A stretch of 7,405 nt of DNA from Alphaproteobacteria bacterium (lineage in GTDB: Bacteria > Pseudomonadota > Alphaproteobacteria > SMXP01). The notes under the pieces were generated by a model. It was given only the letters and a program-made list of their open reading frames with translations, ran no database searches and was not told the origin of the DNA. This document shows positions 1-6,049 of this stretch, in pieces. The stretch spans positions 1 through 7,405 of the forward strand of contig JANQLI010000013.1 of the NCBI GenBank assembly GCA_028280675.1, written 5' to 3'. Position 1 is the stretch's first letter. The number at the start of each line of letters is the position of its first letter. Both the position numbers and the translations under genes were made by a program.

Positions 1-1004
1 TTCTTGAATCAGAAGAGGCCATTGGTACGCAAACGTCCTCGCGCAATAGCGAAGTGATTCATGCGGGCCTTTATTATGCGACCAATAGTTTGAAAGCGCG
101 TCTCTGTGTCGAAGGCAAACATAAGCTTTATGCCTATTGCGATGCCCATCACATTGATGTGGTGCGCTGCGGCAAGCTGATCGTTGCAACCGCTGAAGAT
201 GAGATTCCCGAATTGGAACGTTTGCAAGAACAGGGGCGTGTGAACGGTGTGGATGATTTGGTGATGTTGAATGCTGCGGGCGCCAAAGCGCGTGAGCCGC
301 AACTGACATGTGTCGCCGCCTTGCTGTCACCGTCCACCGGGATCTTTGACAGCCACGGCTATATGTTGGCTCTCGAAGGCGATCTTGAAGCGCATGGCGG
401 GATGATCGCCTTTCATAGTCCTGTACTTGGCATAGAGGGTGACGGCAAAGATTTCGTTGTGCAGGTGGGCGGCGAAGCGCCAATGACTATACGTGCGTCT
501 TTGGTCGTCAACAGTGCGGGCCTAGGCGCCATTCCTCTTGCCCATAAAATAAAGGGTCTCGATCCGGCGCATATTCCGGAGCAGCATTTTGCCAAAGGCA
601 ATTATTTTACGCTGTCGGGCCGCGCGCCGTTTAAGGCGCTGATTTATCCGGTGCCGGGCAAAGCCAGTTTGGGGTTGCATTACACCCGTGATCTTGGCGG
701 GCAAGGGCGCTTTGGCCCTGACGTGGAATGGGTGGACGACATTCATTACACGGTGGACAAAGGTCGCGCCGCGCAATTCTATGATGCGATACGCCGTTAT
801 TGGCCCGCCCTCGAAGATGGTGATTTACAGCCGGGTTATGCGGGGGTGCGTCCAAAAATTCAAAAGCCTGGCGAGCCACCGCATGATTTTGTCATTCAAG
901 GGCCAGACGTGCATGGTCTCACCGGACTGATCAATCTTTTCGGTATCGAATCACCGGGTCTGACATCCTCTTTAGCGATTGCGGATGATGTCGCGGCAAA
1001 ATGA
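1..1004 (+). CDS. lhgO: L-2-hydroxyglutarate oxidase/dehydrogenase-like FAD oxidoreductase (5' partial)
   Basis: This is a flavoprotein of the DAO/GlpO superfamily, most like LhgO/L2HGDH, which oxidises L-2-hydroxyglutarate to 2-oxoglutarate as metabolite repair and passes electrons to the membrane quinone pool. The frame is open from base 3 at the window edge (Leu-Glu-Ser-Glu...), so the first GTG/ATG codons inside the window are not the start. About 30 residues carrying the N-terminal GxGxxG dinucleotide-binding motif are missing. Visible family signatures are TSSRNSEVIHAGLYY at window residues 11-25, KARLCVEGKHKLYAY just after it, a CGKLIVAT strand, GYAGVRPKI near residue 280, and the C-terminal FAD-contact segment NLFGIESPGLTSSLAIADDV. 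The 333 codons present plus the missing start match the usual length of roughly 370-400. Nothing looks broken. It ends two bases before the stop of the oppositely oriented peptidase gene. A related 2-hydroxyacid or sarcosine-type oxidase is the alternative, but the SSRNSEVIHAG motif favours LhgO. Confidence 0.88.
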   Translation, partial: LESEEAIGTQTSSRNSEVIHAGLYYATNSLKARLCVEGKHKLYAYCDAHHIDVVRCGKLIVATAEDEIPELERLQEQGRVNGVDDLVMLNAAGAKAREPQLTCVAALLSPSTGIFDSHGYMLALEGDLEAHGGMIAFHSPVLGIEGDGKDFVVQVGGEAPMTIRASLVVNSAGLGAIPLAHKIKGLDPAHIPEQHFAKGNYFTLSGRAPFKALIYPVPGKASLGLHYTRDLGGQGRFGPDVEWVDDIHYTVDKGRAAQFYDAIRRYWPALEDGDLQPGYAGVRPKIQKPGEPPHDFVIQGPDVHGLTGLINLFGIESPGLTSSLAIADDVAAK

Positions 1005-1006
1005 CC

Positions 1007-1645
1007 TTAGTCGCGGATATGTTTGCCGCTGCTTGCCGTGACAACCCTTTGATGATTGGTCTCCAGACTCACCCATACATTTGGATTTCTCTGCGATTGA
1101 CGCTTCGCCCAACGATAGTCTGTCGCCTGCCACGGTAAAATATCCGGGGTCTGATTATCAAGGACATAATCCCCATGGTCCGTGGTGACGATTAAGACGG
1201 CGTGGGCCGATCCGGATGCTTCGATGGCAACACCGAGCAAAAGATTTTGTGCAGGCCAGCCTTGTGCGATCAGAGCTTTGCGCTTGGCCAAAGCATAATC
1301 CTCGCAATCGCCTTGCGTGTCGGGATATGTCCAATACTCAACCATGTCGTAATGCTCTGCGTCGGTGATGGGCGCAATCTGCGCGTTGATAAGCCAATTG
1401 GTTTGTTGAAGTGTGAACCAGCGTTCCGCCGTGAGGGTGACTTTTTGCGGCCTCTGATATGCGCTGCGGCAATCATTTTGGTGCCGTGTGCAAAACTCCA
1501 CATACCCGAACGGCGCCGATGTTAGAGGCCCAATCTCCATTACCGCACTCTTCGGTGGCGCAGGCAAACGCACTGCGGACAAATTGCCGCAAGCCGTCAG
1601 CCAAAGCCCACTGACAACGATTATGAGGGCACGCATCCTGCGCAT
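1007..1645 (-). CDS. Transglutaminase-like cysteine peptidase (BTLCP/DUF920), putative lipoprotein
   Basis: The 212-residue product is a bacterial transglutaminase-like cysteine proteinase (DUF920, the family of LapG). The papain-like triad is visible: Cys114 in GDCEDYA, His148 in SAHAVLIV and Asp163 in YVLDNQ. The acidic residues beside the nucleophile (Asp113, Glu115, Asp116) correspond to those that bind calcium in LapG. The family's N-terminal FGYVEFC block with a second cysteine seven residues on (Cys52, Cys59) and the C-terminal QRNPNVWV strand are also present. The N-terminus is positively charged, then hydrophobic, then L-T-A-C at 16-19, a lipobox; Gly at +2 predicts outer-membrane sorting, so it likely acts in the periplasm. 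The start at 1645 is chosen because AAGGTGAT lies just upstream; Met4 is the alternative. No LapD- or LapA-like partner is in the window, so the substrate is unknown. It is monocistronic and converges on the oxidase gene. Confidence 0.87.
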   Translation of the reverse strand: MRRMRALIIVVSGLWLTACGNLSAVRLPAPPKSAVMEIGPLTSAPFGYVEFCTRHQNDCRSAYQRPQKVTLTAERWFTLQQTNWLINAQIAPITDAEHYDMVEYWTYPDTQGDCEDYALAKRKALIAQGWPAQNLLLGVAIEASGSAHAVLIVTTDHGDYVLDNQTPDILPWQATDYRWAKRQSQRNPNVWVSLETNHQRVVTASSGKHIRD

Positions 1646-1650
1646 GACAT

Positions 1651-1678
1651 ATCACCTTTGAACGCATACGAAGGTGAT
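1651..1678 (-). promoter_or_regulatory. Leader hairpin covering the peptidase Shine-Dalgarno
   Basis: ATCACCTT at 1651-1658 and AAGGTGAT at 1671-1678 form a perfect 8-bp inverted repeat around a 12-base loop. In the minus-strand mRNA the downstream arm reads AAGGUGAU. It is the Shine-Dalgarno sequence, and it ends five bases before the AUG at 1645. If the hairpin folds, the ribosome site is buried in the stem, which would limit translation. Such a repeat could instead be a protein-binding operator. The pairing is visible; the regulatory role is inference. Confidence 0.45.
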
Positions 1679-1719
1679 GAAAATACATAACTATATTTGA
1701 ATTTACTTGAATTACAGGA

Positions 1720-1725
1720 ATTATA
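1720..1725 (-). promoter_or_regulatory. Candidate -10 box (TATAAT) for the peptidase gene
   Basis: On the minus strand this hexamer reads TATAAT, a perfect sigma-70 -10 match, about 75 bases upstream of the peptidase start. That leaves a leader long enough to include the hairpin at 1651-1678. The -35 region at the right distance is only AT-rich (near ATTTTA) and is not a good match. Since the whole 1680-1770 block is AT-rich, a chance match is quite possible. Confidence 0.27.
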
Positions 1726-1891
1726 CTTTAATAAAATAAGTATAAAATTTGATACGCATTTTAATCATTGAACGCTATGAACCCGCCCTATCTCTTCCAA
1801 AACGGCACCCACACTGCGGCTTGGGCAAAATGCCGCCTTATTCTTGGCGTGTTTTCTTGGCACATATCCGCTATGGGATTGGTGCATTCAA

Positions 1892-1914
1892 CCGGTCGTG
1901 GTTCGCCATGCCGG
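1892..1914 (+). other. UUCG-capped stem-loop upstream of the cytochrome gene
   Basis: CCGG (1892-1895), a bulged T (1896) and CGTGG (1897-1901) pair with CCATG (1906-1910) and CCGG (1911-1914) around a TTCG tetraloop. This gives nine base pairs, one of them a G-U wobble. It lies about 90 bases before the cytochrome start. There is no U-tract, so it is not an intrinsic terminator. A structured 5' leader or a small RNA is possible; no known RNA family is recognised. Confidence 0.35.
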
Positions 1915-2002
1915 ATAAGAGATGCGGCTTGATGTGCGCAAGCGGGGTTATCAAACCAGCAAAGCCGTAATTGTGTGAAACGAACAGTATAAAGAGTGAA
2001 GC

Positions 2003-2581
2003 ATGAAAAAAATTCTTAGTGTACTTGTCATCGGTGTGATGGGAGCTATGACGCAAGTCGCGTCAGCTCAAGAAGTCGTCACACAGGAGATGCTGGACGG
2101 CGCTGATCTGGCCAAAGGCAAACGTGTTTTCTTGCGTTGCCGTGCATGTCATACCATTGAAGACGGCGGCAAAAATAAGGTTGGACCGAATTTGTTCGGC
2201 CTTTTTGGCAATCAAGTGGGCCTTCGTGACGATTTTAAATATTCTGTGGCCTTGCAAGAGGCTGATTTTATCTGGGAGCCCGACAAGCTCAATGAATGGC
2301 TAATCAAACCAAAGAATTTTTTGCCGGGAAACAAAATGGCTTTTGTTGGTTTGAACCGTGAAGCTGATCGCATCAATCTCATTGCTTATCTGGTCGAAGA
2401 AACGAAGTCAGATGTTGCTGCAGCAACTGAAGCCGTAGAAAAAACAGCGGCGGCAGATGCTGCGGAAGCAAGCGCTGAAGCTGCGGGTGAAGACGCCCCT
2501 GCTGAAACGGTCGTGGAAGCTGTCGAAGACATCGTGGAAGAGGCGGCTGAAGATACAACGGACGTTCCTGTTGCCGAGTAA
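2003..2581 (+). CDS. Secreted class I monoheme cytochrome c with acidic C-terminal tail
   Basis: This is a periplasmic electron carrier of the c550/c2 type. Residues 1-22 are a Sec signal peptide (MKK, a hydrophobic core, then cleavage after A-S-A before Gln23). The heme attachment motif CRACH is at 46-50, with His50 the proximal ligand. VGPNLFGLFGNQVG (60-73) is the conserved class I loop. PGNKMAF (108-114) supplies the distal Met112, and the closing helix RINLIAYL (123-130) ends the fold. The mature heme domain is therefore about 110 residues, normal for the class. Residues 136-192 are an unusual extension made almost only of Ala, Glu, Asp, Val and Thr: 18 acidic residues, 19 Ala and one Lys. 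It is probably disordered or helical and would make a strongly acidic surface arm. The ATG at 2003 is supported by a modest AAAGAG at 1991-1996 and by the complete signal peptide. The gene stands alone, ended by a strong terminator; its redox partners are not encoded nearby. Confidence 0.93.
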   Translation: MKKILSVLVIGVMGAMTQVASAQEVVTQEMLDGADLAKGKRVFLRCRACHTIEDGGKNKVGPNLFGLFGNQVGLRDDFKYSVALQEADFIWEPDKLNEWLIKPKNFLPGNKMAFVGLNREADRINLIAYLVEETKSDVAAATEAVEKTAAADAAEASAEAAGEDAPAETVVEAVEDIVEEAAEDTTDVPVAE

Positions 2582-2610
2582 TCCTTCTCTTCCCTAATAT
2601 TTTGCATGCG

Positions 2611-2641
2611 CAGCCGTCCCATTGGGGCGGCTGTTTTTTTT
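2611..2641 (+). terminator. Intrinsic (rho-independent) terminator after the cytochrome gene
   Basis: CAGCCGTCCC (2611-2620) pairs with GGGGCGGCTG (2624-2633) around a three-base ATT loop. This ten-pair, GC-rich stem has one U-G wobble and is followed at once by eight T (2634-2641). It begins 29 bases after the cytochrome stop codon and is correctly oriented to end that transcript, separating it from the glycosyltransferase gene downstream. Confidence 0.92.
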
Positions 2642-2728
2642 GTGCTCATACGCTGATTTTCCAATGGAAGTGGCTGTTTATACGGACAAAATTTGCTAGA
2701 CTCCCATACATAAAAACCGGGTGATGCG

Positions 2729-4066
2729 ATGGCAATCGGCGCATCGCCAGTCTCTGATAACGTTGCGGGGGACTTACACACAATGCTGCGTTCTCTTTAC
2801 GCGATGCTTCCCTTACCCCTGCGATGGAAATTGCATTTGCGGCATGTGTTTTTGCGTGCCAAGTCCTCTGTCCGCTATCGGGGGCAGATCAAACACCGGC
2901 GTAAAATAGTTCATCAATTTCGCTCAACTGGATCACCTATATCACCGCACCTGCGGACTGTGCTGGTGCTGGACTCGGTTGCGCCCCGGCTGGATGAAGA
3001 TGCCGGTTCACTCCGTACATTTTCACTGATGAAGATGCTAACGGAGCGTGGAGTACACGTTACTTTTTTGCCGGTTGATGATATGGCGCCTGCAATAGAA
3101 GAGCGTAAACGTCTGGCGAGTATCGGTGTGGAATGCATTACCGCTCCTGAAGTGTTTCGTGTGCGGCCTTATTTAAAAAGGTATCTGCGTCGTTTTGATG
3201 CCGTGTTTGTCGAGCGCGTCACGATTGCCGCAATTTATGTTCCCCTTATTAAGCAAATTCGTCCCGATCTTCCGGTGGTTTTCGATACGCACGATTTGCA
3301 TTTTTTGCGCTATCAGCGCCAGGCGAAGATTGAGAACTCAAACCTCTTACGTGACGCAGCGAAGCAAATGCGCAATGTTGAATGTGATGTTATGCGTACG
3401 GCTGATCACACTATTGTTGTCAGTCGTTATGAACAGGATCTCCTCAAGCAAAAAGAACCTGGTGTCGCAACCACGCTGTTGCCTTTGTTTTTCGAAGCTG
3501 ATCCGCTTCCCAGCACATTTCAGGAGCGTAATGGGGTTTTGTTTATTGGCGGATTTCGTCATGCCCCGAATGCGGATGCGGTGACCCATTTTATTCATGA
3601 AATCTGGCCGCATGTGCATGAGGCGATTCCCGATGCCGTGTTGCATATTATCGGTGGGCCGGTGCCAGCACACATCCGGTCGCTCGCTTCAGCGCATATT
3701 CGGATTGAAGGTTTTGTGGAAGATCTCAGGCCTTTATTTAATACGGTGCGTTTATCCGTGTCGCCTTTGCGCTATGGTGCTGGTGTGAAAGGCAAAACAG
3801 GCACTAGCCTTGCATATGGTTTGCCGTCTGTGATTTCACCTGCCACCATTGAAGGAACGGACCTCGTGCCAGATCAGGATGTTTTATTGGCAGAAACTCC
3901 CGAGGCGTTTGCCGATAAAGTCATTCAACTTTATCAGGATGAAGCACTATGGCAACGATTACGCGATAATGGCCTCACGTTCATTGAGAAGAATTATTCG
4001 TTTGCGGTGAACCAGAAGCGTTTAGAGGATATGCTTCTCAAAGTTACAGCACAACAGGATGCATAA
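2729..4066 (+). CDS. GT-B glycosyltransferase (group 1 / GT4-like)
   Basis: The 445-residue product is a GT-B fold glycosyltransferase, probably cytoplasmic and peripheral to the inner membrane, moving a sugar from a nucleotide donor to a surface glycan or lipid-linked acceptor. The N-terminal Rossmann domain starts near residue 75 (LRTVLVLD), followed by the glycine-containing acceptor loop RLDEDAGSLRTF (87-98). DTHDLHFLRY is at 186-195 and VVSRYEQDLL at 230-239. The C-terminal domain opens with LFIGGFRHAPNADAV (271-285) and continues with IEGFVEDL (326-333), SPLRYGAGVKGKTGTSLAYGLP (345-366, the nucleotide-sugar site) and EGTDL (375-379). The first glutamate of the usual EX7E motif appears to be Thr359, as in some group 1 subfamilies. 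Residues 20-66 form a basic, amphipathic stretch that may bind the membrane. GGGTGA at 2719-2724 supports the ATG at 2729; Met19 (2783), preceded by GGGGGA, is a real alternative start. No other glycan gene is adjacent, so the substrate cannot be named. Confidence 0.87.
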   Translation: MAIGASPVSDNVAGDLHTMLRSLYAMLPLPLRWKLHLRHVFLRAKSSVRYRGQIKHRRKIVHQFRSTGSPISPHLRTVLVLDSVAPRLDEDAGSLRTFSLMKMLTERGVHVTFLPVDDMAPAIEERKRLASIGVECITAPEVFRVRPYLKRYLRRFDAVFVERVTIAAIYVPLIKQIRPDLPVVFDTHDLHFLRYQRQAKIENSNLLRDAAKQMRNVECDVMRTADHTIVVSRYEQDLLKQKEPGVATTLLPLFFEADPLPSTFQERNGVLFIGGFRHAPNADAVTHFIHEIWPHVHEAIPDAVLHIIGGPVPAHIRSLASAHIRIEGFVEDLRPLFNTVRLSVSPLRYGAGVKGKTGTSLAYGLPSVISPATIEGTDLVPDQDVLLAETPEAFADKVIQLYQDEALWQRLRDNGLTFIEKNYSFAVNQKRLEDMLLKVTAQQDA

Positions 4067-4068
4067 CT

Positions 4069-5301
4069 CTACTCGTGACGTAAGGCCTCAATCGGGTCGA
4101 GCCGTGATGCGCGTTGAGCTGGAAAGAGACCAAAAAAGATTCCAATAAATGCCGCAAAGCTAAACGCCAGGATGACAGCTTGCAACGGGATCACACTTGG
4201 CCAGCCAGCAAGGCCCGCAACAGTTGTCGAAATCAGTGCGCCAAGCACAATACCAATGGCTCCACCAAGTAGGGACAGCGCAAGCGCCTCGATCAGAAAT
4301 TGATTGAGGATGTCCCGACTGCGCGCGCCAACAGCCATACGCAGACCGATTTCACGGGTGCGCTCGGTGACGGAAACCAGCATGATATTCATAATGCCGA
4401 TTCCACCGACGAGCAGAGACACACCAGCGACCGCAGACAAAAACAGCGTCAACACGCGCGTCGTTTCAGCACTCGTTTTAAGAATTTGCGCGAGATTCCG
4501 AATAATAAAATCATCCTCTTCCCCGTCTGCGAGTTTATGCCGAAGGCGTAACAAGTACCGCGTTTCGTTTTCCACGTAATCCATCCATTCCGCATCGCTG
4601 ACTTTAATGGTGATGGTCCCGACCCGGTTGCCACTGAGGCGCCCATGTCCGAGCAAGCGCTGTTTTGCCGTTGAAAGAGGGATATACACAACATCGTCTT
4701 GATCAGAGCCAAATGCGGTGGAGCCTTTTTCCGCAAACACACCCACAATACGAAAAGGAACGCGGTTGACCCGCATCATTTTACCAACGGGGTTTTGTCC
4801 TGGAAACAAATTCTCAGCCACCGTCATGCCGATGACGGCAACCTTGGTGGCGCCTCGTTGATCGGCTTCACTGAACAGGCGGCCTGCCGCAAGTTCCCAT
4901 TCCCGTGCTTCAAAAATACCGCTTGATCCGCCTGTGACGGTGGAGCGCCAATTCATCGGTCCAGCGATCAACTGCGCCATGGTTTGCGAGCTGGCCGCGA
5001 CAACATCGACATGATTCACTTCGTCGCGAATTGCTTGCGCGTCGGCGAGGGTAAGTGTCGGTCGTGACCCTGCACCGCCGCTTACACCGCCAAAGCGGCT
5101 GGACCCTGGACTGACAGAGATGACATTCGACCCTAACCCTTGAATAAAAGAGGTAATACTGGTTTCTGCGCCGCGTCCGATCGCAATCATGGCGACCACC
5201 GCTGCAACGCCAATAATGATGCCCAGCATTGTGAGAATAGAACGTAGCAAGTTCGCGCGCAGCGCTTGCAGGGCAACAATAATGGAATCCATGATGTTCA
5301 T
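4069..5301 (-). CDS. MacB-type ABC transporter permease (MacB_PCD plus FtsX domains)
   Basis: The 410-residue inner-membrane subunit belongs to a MacAB-type tripartite pump. The architecture is typical: a short cytoplasmic start with LRANLLRSILTMLGIIIGV leading into TM1 (about 22-41), then a large periplasmic domain (about 42-284) with the Gly/Ser-rich SPGSSRFGGVSGGAGS loop. Three helices follow at roughly 287-308, 335-357 and 374-393. The FtsX coupling signature VTERTREIGLRMAVGAR (311-327) is intact, and the C-terminus LDPIEALRHE is the family's standard ending. Family members use ATP hydrolysis in the cytoplasm to move the periplasmic domain (mechanotransmission) and push substrate from the periplasm through the adaptor. 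E. coli MacB has ATPase and permease fused; here they are separate genes overlapping by four bases (ATGA), which implies translational coupling. It is the last gene of its operon, and its stop lies two bases from that of the glycosyltransferase. Substrate (macrolide, lipopeptide, peptide or other) cannot be read from the sequence. Confidence 0.93.
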   Translation of the reverse strand: MNIMDSIIVALQALRANLLRSILTMLGIIIGVAAVVAMIAIGRGAETSITSFIQGLGSNVISVSPGSSRFGGVSGGAGSRPTLTLADAQAIRDEVNHVDVVAASSQTMAQLIAGPMNWRSTVTGGSSGIFEAREWELAAGRLFSEADQRGATKVAVIGMTVAENLFPGQNPVGKMMRVNRVPFRIVGVFAEKGSTAFGSDQDDVVYIPLSTAKQRLLGHGRLSGNRVGTITIKVSDAEWMDYVENETRYLLRLRHKLADGEEDDFIIRNLAQILKTSAETTRVLTLFLSAVAGVSLLVGGIGIMNIMLVSVTERTREIGLRMAVGARSRDILNQFLIEALALSLLGGAIGIVLGALISTTVAGLAGWPSVIPLQAVILAFSFAAFIGIFFGLFPAQRASRLDPIEALRHE

Positions 5302-6011
5302 GCGCTTTGCTCTTTGGATTTCACATTTTGCGCGACATCCGATTCAATCACACCGTCGCGGAAGGTCAGAATACGTTTAGCGTAGGCCGCAATCTCCGCT
5401 TCATGGGTGACAATGATAATCGTCCGGCCTTGATCATTCAGTTTCTGAAAAAGCTGCATAATTTCATAGCTGGTTTTCGTATCAAGCGCCCCGGTTGGTT
5501 CATCGGCGAACAAAATAGCGGGATCATTGACCAGGGCGCGGGCAATGGCGACGCGTTGTTGTTGTCCTCCCGAAAGTTGCGTCGGCAGATGGCTGACACG
5601 ATCTTCAAGGCCAACTTTTGCTAAGGCGTCCATTGCACGCCGATGGCGCTCATCTGCAGAGATGCTGGCGTAAATCAAAGGCATCTCAACATTTTCGAGC
5701 GCCGTCATGCGTGGCAAAAGATTAAAACTTTGGAAAACAAACCCGATATGTTGATTGCGGACTTTGGCAAGATCATCGCGATCCATATGCGATGTATCGA
5801 TGCCGTCACAAATATATCGCCCTGCAGTTGGAGAATCGAGGCAACCTAAAAGATTCATCAAGGTGGTTTTGCCTGACCCAGACGGTCCAATCACCGCAAC
5901 GAATTCACCTTTTGCAACTTTGATGCTGACATCTTTTAACGCATGCACAATGTGTGACCCTAATTGATAGTCACGCGATAAATGATGCGTTTCAATGGCA
6001 GGCTGAGTCAT
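5298..6011 (-). CDS. MacB/LolD-type ABC transporter ATP-binding protein
   Basis: This is the cytoplasmic ATPase partner of the adjacent permease. All catalytic motifs are intact: Walker A GPSGSGKTT at 42-50, the Q-loop glutamine Gln94 in FVFQSFNLLP, the ABC signature LSGGQQQRVAIARAL at 146-160, Walker B ILFADEP with Glu171, the D-loop ALD at 175-177, and the H-loop His203 in IIVTHE. The 237-residue length and the LLGCLDSPTAGRY, FNLLPRMTALENVEMPL and DEPTGALD wording are characteristic of the MacB/LolD subfamily rather than of importers. The start follows the adaptor stop by 38 bases. The nearest good Shine-Dalgarno-like run (GAGGA) is some 15 bases upstream of the ATG, so initiation may depend on coupling to adaptor translation. 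No in-frame alternative start exists between that run and the ATG. LolD-like lipoprotein release is unlikely because the neighbours are a MacA-type adaptor and a single MacB-type permease. Confidence 0.94.
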   Translation of the reverse strand: MTQPAIETHHLSRDYQLGSHIVHALKDVSIKVAKGEFVAVIGPSGSGKTTLMNLLGCLDSPTAGRYICDGIDTSHMDRDDLAKVRNQHIGFVFQSFNLLPRMTALENVEMPLIYASISADERHRRAMDALAKVGLEDRVSHLPTQLSGGQQQRVAIARALVNDPAILFADEPTGALDTKTSYEIMQLFQKLNDQGRTIIIVTHEAEIAAYAKRILTFRDGVIESDVAQNVKSKEQSA

Positions 6012-6049
6012 GGAACGCGCTTTTGTCCTCGTTCGATCGTCTGCGGCGG

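Larger units (their letters stand above)
1646..2002. other. 357-base intergenic region without a convincing gene
   Basis: This gap separates the divergently transcribed peptidase (-) and cytochrome (+) genes. Its left part (1646-1770) holds the peptidase leader hairpin and a very AT-rich block that probably carries that gene's promoter. Its right part (1771-2002) is of mixed composition with several stem-loops. Short open frames exist here, for example ATG 1777 to the stop at 1930-1932 (51 residues). None has a good ribosome binding site or a product I recognise, so I do not call a gene. No tRNA-, SRP-RNA- or tmRNA-like motif was seen. A long 5' leader of the cytochrome gene, a small RNA, or decayed sequence are all possible. 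Confidence 0.6.

Noticed and set aside
54..60. GTG at 54 as the start of the oxidase gene
   Set aside because: The frame is open to the window edge, and the preceding codons encode the conserved TSSRNSE motif, so this is an internal valine.
1749..1970. Open frames of about 50-73 codons in the intergenic region (e.g. 1749-1970 and 1777-1932)
   Set aside because: They begin at TTG or ATG without a Shine-Dalgarno, give no recognisable motif, and several frames on both strands are equally open. No basis for calling a gene.
1988..1993. TATAAA just upstream of the cytochrome start as a -10 box
   Set aside because: It would place the transcription start almost on the ATG, and no -35 hexamer sits about 17 bases upstream (CCGTAA there).
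2659..2669. Palindrome TTCCAATGGAA between the terminator and the glycosyltransferase gene
   Set aside because: It is only five base pairs around one centre base, isolated, and not next to a convincing promoter, so probably chance.
2683..2712. CGGACA ... TACATA as a promoter for the glycosyltransferase gene
   Set aside because: It is a weak match in both boxes (spacing 18) and not distinguishable from background, although some promoter must lie after the terminator at 2641.
2386..2781. A 131-codon minus-strand frame rich in Ser/Ala opposite the cytochrome tail
   Set aside because: It is the antisense shadow of the Ala/Glu-rich coding region and crosses the terminator. It has no independent support.
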